DNA of 64,000 bases. It comes from Comamonas flocculans (GTDB lineage: Bacteria > Pseudomonadota > Gammaproteobacteria > Burkholderiales > Burkholderiaceae_C). The DNA is taken from the NCBI RefSeq assembly GCF_007954405.1, contig NZ_CP042344.1, positions 2,852,001-2,916,000 on the forward strand. The letters are read 5' to 3'. Position 1 is the first letter of the stretch, and each line of letters opens with the position of its first letter. A model generated the notes under the pieces. That model saw only the letters and a program-made list of their open reading frames with translations, did no database searches and was not told the DNA's origin. Shown here piece by piece: positions 34,227 through 43,949 of the stretch. Both the position numbers and the translations under genes were made by a program.

Positions 34227-35492
34227 TCAATGCAGCTGCGCGGCGCGCTTCCAGGCCTGGGCCGCGGCGCTCGCGTCGCCGCGTCGCTCGGCCAGCTCGG
34301 CCAGCTGGCACCAGGCGCGCGCGCGCAGGCCGGCGGCGCTGGCGTTCTGGCCGGCGTCGCTGTAGAGCTGCTCGGCCTTGCCCCACAGCTGCATGTGCCG
34401 GCAGGCGCTGGCCGCCAGGTATTGCAGCGCGGCGTCGCGTGGTTGGGCGCGCTGGCGCGCCTCGATCAGGCCGAGCCAGTGGCCGTCCATGCCGTCCAGC
34501 CCGGCTTCCAGAGCCAGCGCCAGCTTGTGGCGCTGGTGTTCCTGCAGCGTGTCGTACTGCTCCCAGGCGGGCAGCAGCCACTGGCGGGCCTGGGCTGCGC
34601 TGCCACCGAGCTGCAGATGGCGCCGGGCGGCGTGGATGGCCACTTCGGGCATGGTGCGCTCCTGCGGCTCCAGCGCCTGCCAGGCGCCGTGCAGCTGGCT
34701 GTCGTCGCGGGCCTCGTCCAGCAGCGCCGTGGCCAGCGTACGCACCAGCGTGGCCGCGACCTCGGGCGAGAAGGCGCGGTGCTTGGCCAGCAGGCGGGCG
34801 GTTTCCAGCGCGTCGCGCGTGCGCCCGGCCAGGCGGGCGGCCTTCAGCCGCGTGCGCAGCGCCAGCGTGCGCCGCGCCGCGCCCTGGGGCAGGGCGGCCA
34901 GGCGCTCCAGCGCGCCTTCGGCGTCGCGCTCGTCCAGCAGCCAGCGCGCCGAGCGCAGCTGCACGCCCTCGCGCAGCTCCTGCCCGGCGCTGTCGGGGTG
35001 TTCACCCAGCGCCTCCAGCGCCAGCGCCAGGTGCTCGGAGCGGCCGCTGCGGTCCTGCAGCGCGTGCGAGCTTTCGGCCGCCACCACGTGCGCCAGCGTG
35101 CGCAGCTGGCCGCCGTGCGGGGGCGGGTTGTCCGCCGCGGCCAGCGCCTCCTGCTGGACCAGTGCCGCCTGCGCGGCCTTGCGCGCACGCACGAAGCGCC
35201 CGGCCAGCAGCTGCGCGATGGCGTCGAGCATCGCGCCGTGCATCGCGCGCTCTTTCTGCTGCTGGCGCCAGCGCCGCGCCTGGCGCGGCAGCTCGCGCAG
35301 CGCCGACAGGCCGTGCAGCGCGCCGTAGATCAGCAAGATGCCGGCAAACAGCAGCACCAGCACCAGGTTCAGTGACAGGTCGATGCGCCAGGGCGGCCAG
35401 AACACGGTGACCGTGCCCTGGTTGTTGCCCGCAAACACCGCGACCGCGACGGCCGCGCCAAACAGTGCCAGGAACCACAGTGCCGCGCGCAT
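34227..35492 (-). CDS. hemY: HemY family TPR membrane protein
   Basis: 421 residues. Two N-terminal membrane helices (LWFLALFGAAVAVAVFA and LNLVLVLLFAGILLIYGAL) frame the characteristic VTVFWPPWRIDLSLN loop. The HemY_N domain and an array of TPR-like helices rich in Ala, Arg and Leu follow. This is the proteobacterial HemY of the hemCDXY cluster, not the Bacillus protoporphyrinogen oxidase of the same name. Its role in late haem synthesis is uncertain. It follows hemX by 12 bp. Confidence 0.92.
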   Translation of the reverse strand: MRAALWFLALFGAAVAVAVFAGNNQGTVTVFWPPWRIDLSLNLVLVLLFAGILLIYGALHGLSALRELPRQARRWRQQQKERAMHGAMLDAIAQLLAGRFVRARKAAQAALVQQEALAAADNPPPHGGQLRTLAHVVAAESSHALQDRSGRSEHLALALEALGEHPDSAGQELREGVQLRSARWLLDERDAEGALERLAALPQGAARRTLALRTRLKAARLAGRTRDALETARLLAKHRAFSPEVAATLVRTLATALLDEARDDSQLHGAWQALEPQERTMPEVAIHAARRHLQLGGSAAQARQWLLPAWEQYDTLQEHQRHKLALALEAGLDGMDGHWLGLIEARQRAQPRDAALQYLAASACRHMQLWGKAEQLYSDAGQNASAAGLRARAWCQLAELAERRGDASAAAQAWKRAAQLH

Positions 35493-35504
35493 GTCCGCTC
35501 CCGC

Positions 35505-36593
35505 TCAGCGACCGGCCGCCGCGGTGGCGAGCGCGGAATAGGTGTCGGTGGGTTGGGGGATTTCGGTGTCGTGCAGGTTGGCCTGCAGTTGCTGCAGCGC
35601 GGCAAGAAAGCCCTGGGAGCGCCGCCCGCTCGCGTCGAAGTAGCGCACGAAGCCGCGCTGCGCCGCGGCCAGCTCGGTGCGTGCGTTGTCCAGGCGCCGC
35701 GCGAGGATGCTCAGGCGCGCATTGGCCAGTTGCAGCTTCAGGTTCTGGCGCAGGAACCAGGCCTGCTCGGGCGCCAGCAGCACCGCGTCGGGCCGGTCCA
35801 CGCGGCTGATGCGCACCAGGCTCAGCGCCTGGTCGCGCACGCCGCTCCACAGGGTCTGCAGCGCCGCCTGCCAGGCCGGCCGGGCGCTGGCGGCATCGGC
35901 GCCCGCGCGGGTGACGGAGGCCCCCGCGGGGCGCATGTCGCTGGCCAGGGCCACGTCGTTGCTCAGCGCAAGCTCGTCGACCTGGCGCACCAGGTTGTCC
36001 AGGCGCCCGAGCAGCCCGGCGGTGTCGGTGACCCTGGCGCGCTCCAGGTTTTCGGTGTCCTGCTCCAGCGCGCGCAGCACCGGCGCCAGGCGCGGCTGGG
36101 CGGCGCGCTCCACGCGCTGGTGGGCGTTTTTCATCGCGCCGACCAGCGGCTGCAGGCTGCCGGTGAGCTCGGCCTGCTGCTGCGCCAGCGCGATGCTGGC
36201 CTGCACGTCGGCGATCAGGTTTTCGTCGCGCGTGCGCGACAGGCTTTGCGTGAGCTCCTCGAGCTGGCTGCGCTGCAGCGCCACCTCGGCCACGCGCGAC
36301 TCCATCACACTCATGCGGGCGCTGGCGTCGCGCGCCTGGTCCTGCGCCTCGCGCGCCAGGGTGCGCGCCTCGGTGGCCTGTGCGCCGGCGTCGGCGCTCT
36401 GGCGCGCCAGCTGCTCCTGAATGTTGGACAGGCGCTGCCAGAGCATGCCCGACATGACCAGTGCCGCCAGCGCCACGAGAGCCAGCACGCTGGTGAGCAG
36501 CGCGCCGGCGCGGGACGGCGCGGCGGCGGCCGGAGGCTGCGGCGCCACGGGCACCGCATCACCGGCGGGAAGGGAAGGGTGCTCAGTGCTCAT
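35505..36593 (-). CDS. hemX: HemX family membrane protein
   Basis: 362 residues. After a Pro/Ala-rich cytoplasmic start comes one membrane helix (LLTSVLALVALAALVMSGML), then a long coiled coil (about residues 52-130, IQEQLARQSADAGAQATEAR and following) and an alpha-helical C-terminal domain with AWFLRQNLKLQLANARLSIL. This is the HemX family found between hemD and hemY. Despite the name and some methyltransferase annotations of homologues, no SAM-binding motif is visible and the function is unsettled. It overlaps the hemD 3' end by 11 bases. Confidence 0.9.
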   Translation of the reverse strand: MSTEHPSLPAGDAVPVAPQPPAAAAPSRAGALLTSVLALVALAALVMSGMLWQRLSNIQEQLARQSADAGAQATEARTLAREAQDQARDASARMSVMESRVAEVALQRSQLEELTQSLSRTRDENLIADVQASIALAQQQAELTGSLQPLVGAMKNAHQRVERAAQPRLAPVLRALEQDTENLERARVTDTAGLLGRLDNLVRQVDELALSNDVALASDMRPAGASVTRAGADAASARPAWQAALQTLWSGVRDQALSLVRISRVDRPDAVLLAPEQAWFLRQNLKLQLANARLSILARRLDNARTELAAAQRGFVRYFDASGRRSQGFLAALQQLQANLHDTEIPQPTDTYSALATAAAGR

Positions 36594-37404
36594 GCCAGGA
36601 TTTTATCGATGCCGCCACGTCGGCCAGCGCCGGGCGGCAGTCGCGCACCTGGGCGAAGCCCGCCCGGCGCGCGGCCTCGGCGATGCGCGGATGGGTGGCC
36701 AGGGCGCGCGCGCCGCTCCAGTCCTGCCCTGGCGCCAGCGCCGGCAGGTGGGCCAGCGCCTCGCTGCTGCTGAACAGCCACAGCGAGCCGTCGCCCGCGG
36801 CGGCGCGGGCCAGGGCCTGCGCGCTCTCGTCCAGCGGCGGGGCACAGCGCTCGTAACTGGCGATCAGGTCCACCCGCGCACCCGCCGCGGCCAGCCGGCG
36901 CGCCAGCCAGTCGCGCCCCTGGCCCTGGGCGCACTGCGGGTCGCCGGTGCCGCGCACGACGAGCACGCGCGTGCCCGGACCGATCTGCGGCGCCACCTGC
37001 TGCCACAGCGCCTCGGAGTCGAACTGCGCGGCATGGTCGTGCGGCCCGTCGATCAGCGCCGCCGGCACGCCGCAGGACTGCAGCGCGCGCACCGTGCCCG
37101 GGCCGGGCGCCCAGCATCGCGTTTTGATAGCTGCTGGCGCTGGTCCAGCAAGCGTTTGAGCCGTATTTTGTTCAAAAAAATGGCGTACCGCATTGCCGCT
37201 GACGAACATCAGCGCCTGGTAGTCGCCAGAGCGCTGGCGCGCCTGCTGCAGTCCCTGGCGCAGCGCCGGCACGCTCAAGGCGCGGATCGCCAGCAGCGGC
37301 AGGGCGAGGGCGGCGATGCCCTGCTGCTGCAGGGCGGCCACCCAGCGTTCGGCGTCCGGCGCCGCGCGCGTGACGATGGTGCGCCGCAGCCAGCGCTCAG
37401 GCAT
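36583..37404 (-). CDS. hemD: Uroporphyrinogen-III synthase with an in-frame repeat insertion
   Basis: 273 residues from the ATG complementary to 37402-37404, overlapping the hemC stop by eight bases. HemD signature blocks are present: [55 protein letters not shown] and [11 protein letters not shown]. It cyclises hydroxymethylbilane to uroporphyrinogen III with inversion of ring D. Between HFF and CWAPGPG lies a stretch of ~20 residues ([18 protein letters not shown]) encoded by a copy of the window's interspersed repeat (37121-37178), read antisense. The frame stays open, so the protein is probably functional with a longer loop. Confidence 0.9.
   Translation of the reverse strand: MPERWLRRTIVTRAAPDAERWVAALQQQGIAALALPLLAIRALSVPALRQGLQQARQRSGDYQALMFVSGNAVRHFFEQNTAQTLAGPAPAAIKTRCWAPGPGTVRALQSCGVPAALIDGPHDHAAQFDSEALWQQVAPQIGPGTRVLVVRGTGDPQCAQGQGRDWLARRLAAAGARVDLIASYERCAPPLDESAQALARAAAGDGSLWLFSSSEALAHLPALAPGQDWSGARALATHPRIAEAARRAGFAQVRDCRPALADVAASIKSWHEH
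37121..37178 (+). repeat. Interspersed ~45-bp hairpin repeat, copy 4 (inside hemD)
   Basis: GTTTTGATAGCTGCTGGCGC, TGGTCCAGCAAGCGTTTGAG and a T-rich tail match the other copies. It lies inside hemD, antisense to it, and keeps the hemD frame open. See the hemD entry for the encoded residues. Confidence 0.75.
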
Positions 37405-38335
37405 CGCGTTCGGCCACGGCGCCGCGCGCCTGCAACTGGGCGGCGACGGCCAGGCCCAGCGCATCGGCTTGCGCCAAAGTGGTGGCGCTGGCACTGCCGC
37501 CTGCGCGCACCAGTGGCTGACCGCCCTGCACGGCGCCCCAGGCGGCCTGCAGTTGCAGCACCGCGCCCTGCCACTGCGCGTGCGCCGCCAGCGGCATGGA
37601 GCAGCTGCCGCCCATGGCACGGCTGACCGCGCGCTCGGCCGTCACCGCAAGCCAGGTGCGCTCGTCGGCCAGCGGCGCCAGCGCGGCCAGCACGTCGCTG
37701 CGCTCGCTGCGCACCTCGATGGCCAGTGCGCCCTGGCCGGCGGCGGGCAGCATCTCGGCCGGCTCGAAGGTGGCGCGGATGCGCCCGGCCAGGCCCAGGC
37801 GCTTGAGCCCCGCGGCCGCCAGCACGATGGCCGCGTACTGCCCCTCGTCGAGCTTGCGCAGTCGGGTGTTGACGTTGCCGCGCAGCGGCTCGATGCGCAG
37901 GTCCGGGCGCAGCGCGTGCAGCAGCACCTGGCGGCGCAGGCTGGAGGTGCCGACCACCGCGCCCGGCGGCAGCTCCTGCAGGCTGGCGTGCCGCGGTGAG
38001 ACGAAGGCGTCGCGCGGGTCTTCGCGCGCCATCACGCAGGCCAGCGCAAAGCCGGGCGGCAGCTGCATGGGCACGTCCTTGAGCGAATGCACCGCCAGGT
38101 CGGCGCGGCCTTCTTCCAGCGCCACTTCCAGCTCCTTGATGAACAGGCCCTTGCCGCCGACTTTGGAGAGCGCGCGGTCCAGGATCTGGTCGCCGCGCGT
38201 GGTCATGCCCAGCAGCCGCACCACATGGCCGCGCGCCTGCAGCAGGGCCTGCACATGCCGGGCCTGCCACAGCGCCAGCTGGCTTTCGCGCGTGGCGATG
38301 GTCAGGGACAGGGGGTTTGCGTTGCTTGCCGTCAT
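37397..38335 (-). CDS. hemC: Hydroxymethylbilane synthase (porphobilinogen deaminase)
   Basis: 312 residues from the ATG complementary to 38333-38335; a 24-residue upstream in-frame extension is unconserved. The start [15 protein letters not shown], the [17 protein letters not shown] and [12 protein letters not shown] blocks, GTSSLRRQ and [14 protein letters not shown] are all present. The dipyrromethane cofactor attaches to Cys245 in [10 protein letters not shown]. It makes the linear tetrapyrrole used by HemD. It is the first gene of hemC-hemD-hemX-hemY and divergent from ppc, with about 118 bp for both promoters. Confidence 0.96.
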   Translation of the reverse strand: MTASNANPLSLTIATRESQLALWQARHVQALLQARGHVVRLLGMTTRGDQILDRALSKVGGKGLFIKELEVALEEGRADLAVHSLKDVPMQLPPGFALACVMAREDPRDAFVSPRHASLQELPPGAVVGTSSLRRQVLLHALRPDLRIEPLRGNVNTRLRKLDEGQYAAIVLAAAGLKRLGLAGRIRATFEPAEMLPAAGQGALAIEVRSERSDVLAALAPLADERTWLAVTAERAVSRAMGGSCSMPLAAHAQWQGAVLQLQAAWGAVQGGQPLVRAGGSASATTLAQADALGLAVAAQLQARGAVAERDA

Positions 38336-38453
38336 GGCGCGATTGTGTCGCAGTGCGTGCTTGCCGGCGCCATGTCGCCCAGGCGACCGAAGGCGTTTAC
38401 ACTTCACGCATGCTGCAATGCAACATATGCATGACCCTCGTCAAGGCCCACCC

Positions 38454-41291
38454 ATGACAGAACCCGCTCAGCCCCGCCGCAGCGCGCCCGCGCACCGCAA
38501 GGATAAGGACGCCCCGCTGATCGCCGACATCCGCCTGCTCGGGCGCATCCTGGGCGACGTGATCCGCGAGCAGGAGGGCGAGGGCGTGTTCGGGCTGGTG
38601 GAGCAGGTCCGCCAGCTCTCGGTGGCCTTTCGCCGCGACGACGACCAGGGGGCGGACCGCGCGCTCAAGCGCCTGCTCAAGTCGCTCAGCGGGGAGGAAA
38701 CGGTCAAGGTGATCCGCGCCTTCACCTATTTCAGCCACCTGGCCAACCTGGCCGAAGACCGCCACCACATCCGCCGCCGCCAGATCCACGAGCGCGCCGG
38801 CAGCAGCCAGGAAGGCGGCATCGACGTGGCGCTGGCGCGCCTGCGCTGGGCCGGCATCGCACCGCAGGCGGTGGTGCAGACCCTGGCGCAAAGCTATGTG
38901 GTGCCGGTGCTCACCGCCCACCCCACCGAGGTACAGCGCAAAAGCATCCTGGACGCCGAGCGCGAGATTGCCCAGCTGCTGGCCGCGCGCGACGACATCG
39001 GCGCACGCGCCCAGCTCTACAACAGCGCGCGCGATATCCTCACCCCGCGCGAGATCGCCGCCAACGAGGCCGGCCTGCGCGCCCGCGTGGCGCAGCTGTG
39101 GCAGACACGGCTGCTGCGCGTCTCGCGCCTGACCGTGGCCGACGAGATCGAGAACGCGCTGTCCTATTACGAATCCACCTTCATCGGCGAAATCCCCAGG
39201 ATCTATGCCGACCTGGAGCAGCAGCTGGGCGACAGCGGCCCGGTGGCGAGCTTTCTGCGCATGGGCCAGTGGATAGGGGGCGACCGCGACGGCAATCCCA
39301 ACGTGGGTGCCGACACGCTCAGGCTGGCGCTGCGCCGCCAGGCCGAGGTGGCGCTGCGCCACTACCTCGGCGAGGTGCATGCGCTGGGGCGCGAGCTGTC
39401 GCTGTCGGCCCGGCTGGTGCAGGTGTCGCCCGCACTGCTGGCGCTGGCCGAGGCCTCGGGCGACGTGAGCGCGCACCGCAGCGACGAGCCCTACCGGCGC
39501 GCGCTCAGCGGCATCTATGCGCGCCTGGCCGCGACGTGCGCGGTGCTCACCGGCGCGGCGCCGGCCCATGTGCCGGTGGCCGTGTTGCCCGCCTACGACA
39601 GCGCCGACGCTTTTTTGGCCGACCTGCGCGTGATCGAGGATTCGCTGCTGTCGCACAAGGGCGCGGCCCAGGCGGCGGAGCGCCTGCATGCGCTGGCGCG
39701 TGCGGTGCAGGTCTTCGGCTTCCACCTGGCGACGGTGGACTTGCGCCAGAGCTCGGACCAGCACGAGCGCGTGCTCGCCGAGCTGCTGGCCGTGGCGCGG
39801 CTCGAGGCCGACTACGCCGCCCTGGACGAGGGCGAGCGCCAGCGCCTGCTGCTGCGCCTGCTGTGCGACGCGCGGCCGCTGCGCGTGCTGGGGGCCGCAT
39901 ACAGCGCGCACACCTGCGCGGAGCTGAGCATCTTCGAGACCGCCCGCGCCCTGCGCGAGCGCTGCGGGCGCGACGCCATCCGCCACTACATCATCAGCCA
40001 CACCGAGACGGTGAGCGACCTGCTGGAAGTGCTGCTGCTGCAAAAGGAAACCGGCCTGCTGCACGGCACGCTGGATGGCGACTGCCACGCCGACCTCATC
40101 GTCTCGCCGCTGTTCGAGACCATAGAAGACCTGCGCAACGCCGCGCCCATCATGCGCGCCTACTACGCGCTGCCCGGCATTGCGCCCATGGTGCGCGCCA
40201 GCGGCGCCGAGCAGGACATCATGCTGGGCTACAGCGACAGCAACAAGGACGGCGGCATCTTCACCAGCAACTGGGAGCTGTACCGCGCCGAGATCGCGCT
40301 GGTGGCGCTGTTCGACGAACTCAACGCCGCGCTGCCGGGACAGGGCATCCGCATGCGCATGTTCCACGGGCGCGGCGGCACCGTGGGGCGCGGCGGCGGC
40401 CCCAGCTACCAGGCCATCCTGGCGCAGCCGCCGGGCACGGTGCGCGGGCAGATCCGCCTGACCGAGCAGGGCGAGGTCATCGCCAGCAAGTACGCCAACC
40501 CCGAGATCGGCCGGCGCAACCTGGAAACCCTGGTGGCCGCCACCCTGGAGGCCACGCTGCTGCAGCCCACCAAGCCCGCCACCAAGGCCTTCCTGCAGGC
40601 CGCGGCAGAGCTGTCCGAAGCCAGCATGGCCGCCTACCGCGCCCTGGTCTACGAGACGCCGGGCTTTGCCGACTACTTCTTCAGCGCCACGCCGATCCGC
40701 GAGATTGCCGAACTCAACATCGGCTCGCGCCCGGCCTCGCGCAAGGCCGGCCAGCGCATCGAGGATTTGCGTGCCATCCCCTGGGGCTTCAGCTGGGGCC
40801 AGTGCCGACTGACGCTGCCCGGCTGGTACGGCTTCGGCAGCGCGGTGCAGGCCTTCGTCGGCGCGCCGGGCAAGGACGAAAAGGCGCGCTGGGCGCTTTT
40901 GCGCAAGATGGTGCGCCAGTGGCCCTTCTTCAGCGCGCTGCTGTCCAACATGGACATGGTGCTGGCCAAGAGCGACCTGCAGCTGGCCAAGCGCTACAGC
41001 GAACTGGTCACCGACGCGCGCCTGCGCAAGCGCGTGTTCGCCGCCATCGAGCAGGAATGGCAGCGCACCATGGACGCGCTCAGCCGCATCACCGGCGAGC
41101 GCGAGCGCCTGGCGCACAACAGCGCGCTGGCGCGCTCCATCCGCCACCGCTTTCCCTATATCGATCCGCTGCACCACCTGCAGGTGGAGCTGATCCGCCG
41201 CTGGCGCGCCGAACCCGGCAACGAGCGCGTGCGCACCGGCATCCAGCTGTGCATCAACGGCATTGCCGCCGGCCTGCGCAATACCGGCTGA
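38454..41291 (+). CDS. ppc: Phosphoenolpyruvate carboxylase
   Basis: 945 residues from ATG 38454; ATG 38418 is possible. The catalytic His is His156 in [12 protein letters not shown]. Further signatures are the [10 protein letters not shown] block, [25 protein letters not shown] and the terminal LRNTG. It carboxylates PEP to oxaloacetate to refill the TCA cycle. Divergence from hemC is conserved in Comamonadaceae as I recall. The very long open frame on the opposite strand across this gene is a GC-driven shadow. Confidence 0.97.
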   Translation: MTEPAQPRRSAPAHRKDKDAPLIADIRLLGRILGDVIREQEGEGVFGLVEQVRQLSVAFRRDDDQGADRALKRLLKSLSGEETVKVIRAFTYFSHLANLAEDRHHIRRRQIHERAGSSQEGGIDVALARLRWAGIAPQAVVQTLAQSYVVPVLTAHPTEVQRKSILDAEREIAQLLAARDDIGARAQLYNSARDILTPREIAANEAGLRARVAQLWQTRLLRVSRLTVADEIENALSYYESTFIGEIPRIYADLEQQLGDSGPVASFLRMGQWIGGDRDGNPNVGADTLRLALRRQAEVALRHYLGEVHALGRELSLSARLVQVSPALLALAEASGDVSAHRSDEPYRRALSGIYARLAATCAVLTGAAPAHVPVAVLPAYDSADAFLADLRVIEDSLLSHKGAAQAAERLHALARAVQVFGFHLATVDLRQSSDQHERVLAELLAVARLEADYAALDEGERQRLLLRLLCDARPLRVLGAAYSAHTCAELSIFETARALRERCGRDAIRHYIISHTETVSDLLEVLLLQKETGLLHGTLDGDCHADLIVSPLFETIEDLRNAAPIMRAYYALPGIAPMVRASGAEQDIMLGYSDSNKDGGIFTSNWELYRAEIALVALFDELNAALPGQGIRMRMFHGRGGTVGRGGGPSYQAILAQPPGTVRGQIRLTEQGEVIASKYANPEIGRRNLETLVAATLEATLLQPTKPATKAFLQAAAELSEASMAAYRALVYETPGFADYFFSATPIREIAELNIGSRPASRKAGQRIEDLRAIPWGFSWGQCRLTLPGWYGFGSAVQAFVGAPGKDEKARWALLRKMVRQWPFFSALLSNMDMVLAKSDLQLAKRYSELVTDARLRKRVFAAIEQEWQRTMDALSRITGERERLAHNSALARSIRHRFPYIDPLHHLQVELIRRWRAEPGNERVRTGIQLCINGIAAGLRNTG

Positions 41292-41384
41292 CGCGGCCCC
41301 TGGGCGGCGCAGTCGCGCGGACAGGCGGTGAAACGGCCGCGTTTTGCGCCGATCGCCGCGCTGCTTGCCGCCTACCATCTGCGC

Positions 41385-42116
41385 ATGCGCCCCTTTGCCC
41401 ACCGCTTGCGTCTTGCCGCCCTGCTGCTGGCCCTGGCCGCCGTGGCGGGCTGCTCCACCCTGGACGTGCCGCGCGCCGACAACTACCCGGCCAGCGGGCA
41501 GAAGAAAGCGCGCGCGCTGCACCACTGGGACGTGCTGGCCCGGGACGTGGCGCGCCGCGTGGCCGAAGAAATTGCGTCCTGGCCGCCGGGCGAGCATCCG
41601 ATCGAGGTCGGCGCCGCCGGCGCGTCCAGCTTCAACCAGGGCTTCGTCAAGCTGCTGCGCGTGCATCTGCTGGAGCAGGGCGTGGCCTTGTCGGATGGGC
41701 CCGCGGCGGTGCGGCTCGAGGTGCAGACCCAGGTGGTGCAGCACGGCTCGAGCGACCAGCTCAATTCCCCCGTGCCGCTGCCCCTGACGGTGCTGGGCGC
41801 GGGCGTGGGCGTGCTCTACGACTGGCAGACGCACTACGCCGACCGCCATCTGCTGCCCGGCGTGGCCACCGGCGCAGGCCTGGGCCTGGGGCTGGCGCTG
41901 GACCTTGCGCGCTACCACACCCAGGGCGCGGCCGCCGGCGGGCCGACGCGCACCGAGGTGCTGGTGAGCACCTGGCTCAAGAGCGGCGGGCAATTGCTGG
42001 CCGGCTCGGCCGACATGTACTACATCGAACGCGCCGACGCGCCGCTGTACCTGGACGAAGCACCGCCACCGCCGCCCGCGCCCCCGGCCAAGGTCTGGAA
42101 GGTGGTGACCCCATGA
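41385..42116 (+). CDS. Predicted outer-membrane lipoprotein, unknown function
   Basis: 243 residues from ATG 41385; GTG 41328 would add 19 residues ahead of the signal peptide and is less likely. The signal LRLAALLLALAAVAGC ends in a lipobox, so the product is probably a lipoprotein. The mature part has a Gly-rich hydrophobic stretch (VLGAGVGVLYD...GVATGAGLGLGLALD) and a Pro-rich tail (EAPPPPPAPP). I do not recognise a family. The stop overlaps the start of the FlgO-like gene (ATGA), which links the two and suggests an envelope or flagellar-surface role; this is inference. Confidence 0.75.
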   Translation: MRPFAHRLRLAALLLALAAVAGCSTLDVPRADNYPASGQKKARALHHWDVLARDVARRVAEEIASWPPGEHPIEVGAAGASSFNQGFVKLLRVHLLEQGVALSDGPAAVRLEVQTQVVQHGSSDQLNSPVPLPLTVLGAGVGVLYDWQTHYADRHLLPGVATGAGLGLGLALDLARYHTQGAAAGGPTRTEVLVSTWLKSGGQLLAGSADMYYIERADAPLYLDEAPPPPPAPPAKVWKVVTP

Positions 42117-42676
42117 GGCGGCGCATTGCCCTGGCCGGCATCGCCGCGTACGCGCTGAGCGCGGCGGGCTGCGCCGCCTACTACTACGGCGACCCGGTGG
42201 TGGGCTTGCGCCGCGCCGGCGCGCACGGTGCGGGCGCCACCACGCTGCTGCAAGCCAACCAGGCGGCGGTGGATGCGCTGCTCAAGACCGCACCGCTGCA
42301 GCCGGGCGAGCCGGTGCTGGTGGCCAGCCTGGTCAGCGTGGACCGGCTGGGCGAATCCTCGCGCCTGGGCCGCGCCTGCTCCGAGCAGATTGCCGGGCGC
42401 CTGGTGCAGCGCGGCGTGCCGGTGGTGGAGGTGCGCCTGCGCGAGCAGCTGGCGCTGCAGCCCACGCAGGGCGAGCTGCTGCTGTCGCGCGAGCTGCAGG
42501 CCGTCAGCCAGGCCCATGCGGCGCGCGCGGTGCTGGTGGGCACCTACGCCGCTTCGGCGCAGCAGCTCTACATCAGCCTCAAGCTGGTGCGCCCCGAGGG
42601 CAATGTGGTGGTGGCGGCGCAGGACTATGCGCTGCCGATGGGCGCCGACATCCAGTCTCTGCTCGCCAGCCGCTAG
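42113..42676 (+). CDS. FlgO-like outer-membrane lipoprotein
   Basis: 187 residues. The signal RRRIALAGIAAYALSAAGC ends in a lipobox. The mature part fits the FlgO domain: LLQANQAAVDALLKTAP, VLVASLVSVDRLGESSRLGR, AGRLVQRGVPVVEVRLREQL and AVLVGTYAASAQQLYISLKL. FlgO in Vibrio is an outer-membrane flagellar lipoprotein, and this gene faces flhC-flhD, which supports a flagellar link. It is translationally coupled to the lipoprotein gene before it. The family is also found in non-flagellar settings, so the role is probable rather than sure. Confidence 0.78.
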   Translation: MRRRIALAGIAAYALSAAGCAAYYYGDPVVGLRRAGAHGAGATTLLQANQAAVDALLKTAPLQPGEPVLVASLVSVDRLGESSRLGRACSEQIAGRLVQRGVPVVEVRLREQLALQPTQGELLLSRELQAVSQAHAARAVLVGTYAASAQQLYISLKLVRPEGNVVVAAQDYALPMGADIQSLLASR

Positions 42677-42717
42677 GGCGGGATGGGCCGGCCGCTGCCG
42701 AGAATGCTCCGGAAAAA

Positions 42718-42765
42718 AGAGCTTACAGCGCAATACAGGCAAGCGCTCTAGCCACTTTTCATTGG
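42718..42765 (+). repeat. Interspersed ~45-bp hairpin repeat, copy 5 (FlgO-like/flhC gap)
   Basis: GAGCTTACAGCGCAATACAG, GCAAGCGCTCTAGCC and a T-rich tail: a diverged copy, sense to the FlgO-like gene, placed in the 115-bp convergent gap before flhC. It may act as a terminator. Confidence 0.6.
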
Positions 42766-42791
42766 AAGTCCAAGACGCGTTCAGCATTGCC

Positions 42792-43331
42792 TCAGTGCAG
42801 CTTGAGCGCTTTCTTGCTCTTGCTCTTGCCCGCGCGCGCCGGCGGGTTGCACAGGCCGCAGGTGTAGTGGCGGTTTTCGTACAGCTCGCTGACGAACTGG
42901 CCCTTGCACTGGCTGCACTGCGTGCGCGTGAGCATGCCGGCGTCGACGAATTTCACCAGCCGCCAGGCGCGGGTAAAGGACAGCAGCGGCTCGATCTCGG
43001 CGGCCTGCACCTGTTCGTTGTACAGGCGGTACGCCTTGGTGAGCAGCTCCACCGCGTCCAGGTCCACGCCCTTGGAGAGGTATTGGTAGATGTTCAGGAA
43101 CAGCGAGCTGTGGATGTTCTCCTGCCAGGTGAGGAACCAGTCGGTGGAGAACGGCAACTGCCCCTTGGAGGGCGAGCGCCCGGCCACTTCCTTGTACAGG
43201 CGGATCAGGCGCTCGTAGGACAGCGTGGTTTCCGATTCCAGCACCTGCATGCGAGCACCCATTTCGATGAGCATGGCGGCGCGCTCGATCTGGCGTGATT
43301 CGTTCAATACGCTTTTGGTGGCGGTGGCCAT
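42792..43331 (-). CDS. flhC: Flagellar master regulator subunit FlhC
   Basis: 179 residues. FlhC hallmarks are ALxLIELGARMQVLESET-like LIEMGARMQVLESETTLSYE, RLYKEVAGRSPSKGQLPFST and WFLTWQENIHSSLF. The zinc site is Cys139, Cys142, Cys158 and Cys161 (CSQC...CGLC). The tail is Lys-rich. With FlhD it forms the FlhD4C2 activator of class II flagellar promoters. It follows flhD by 13 bp. Confidence 0.96.
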   Translation of the reverse strand: MATATKSVLNESRQIERAAMLIEMGARMQVLESETTLSYERLIRLYKEVAGRSPSKGQLPFSTDWFLTWQENIHSSLFLNIYQYLSKGVDLDAVELLTKAYRLYNEQVQAAEIEPLLSFTRAWRLVKFVDAGMLTRTQCSQCKGQFVSELYENRHYTCGLCNPPARAGKSKSKKALKLH

Positions 43332-43344
43332 GGCGGGGCTCCTC

Positions 43345-43674
43345 TCAGATCACTTCGGCAATGCGGCTGGCCATCAGGATGTTGGCGTGCAGCGTGTTGG
43401 TGGTTTCGTTGCCCACCTTGGTAGGCGTGTTGTGGTTGGTCAGCAGGCTCCACACCAGCTCATCGTCCACACGGAAGCTGCACAGCAGCGTGTTGCGCGA
43501 AGCCAGCTTGAGCACCTGGGCGGTGGACAGCGTCACCAGGATGTCGGCGGCCTCTTCGCTCAGGCCCAGACGGAACACCGCTTCGGCCTTGTCCTGGCGA
43601 ATCAGGTTTTGCGCCAGCATCAGGTAGGTGAGGTTGGCTTCGCGGATTTCGGAGAGCAACTGTTCGTTGGTCAT
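43345..43674 (-). CDS. flhD: Flagellar master regulator subunit FlhD
   Basis: 109 residues. The sequence LLSEIREANLTYLMLAQNLI, RQDKAEAVFRLGLSEEAADIL and VLKLASRNTLLCSFR is typical FlhD. An AAGGA lies about 8 bases before the ATG on the minus strand. The 275-bp region to hisC (43675-43949) must hold the flhDC promoter; I cannot point to a clear -35/-10 pair there. No other flagellar structural genes are in this window. Confidence 0.95.
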   Translation of the reverse strand: MTNEQLLSEIREANLTYLMLAQNLIRQDKAEAVFRLGLSEEAADILVTLSTAQVLKLASRNTLLCSFRVDDELVWSLLTNHNTPTKVGNETTNTLHANILMASRIAEVI

Positions 43675-43949
43675 GGTGCATTCCTTTCAGGGCGGGATCT
43701 GCTTGATCCGTTGAAATGCATTGTGAAAGTGGCGCAAAAGAAAAATAAGTCGGCATCCGGAGCGACAGCGCGTCGGGTGCAGGGCGCGGGCGCTGTAGGA
43801 AGTTGCCTGACATGGGCGTGCGTGCAAGCGCGATGAGCGCGGTATAGGCGGCCCTTTTCTCCCTGTTGCACCGGGTCAGCCTGCGCACGGCTGGGTCTAT
43901 GCCGGCGCGCCCCGGTGCGCCATTCAAACGCGTGTAAATTCGCGCCCTG

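Noticed and set aside
38397..41993. A 1,198-codon open frame on the minus strand opposite ppc
   Set aside because: It mirrors the codon positions of ppc, has a composition rich in His, Arg, Gln and Ala with no recognisable domain, and runs through the lipoprotein gene as well. It is a GC-driven shadow.
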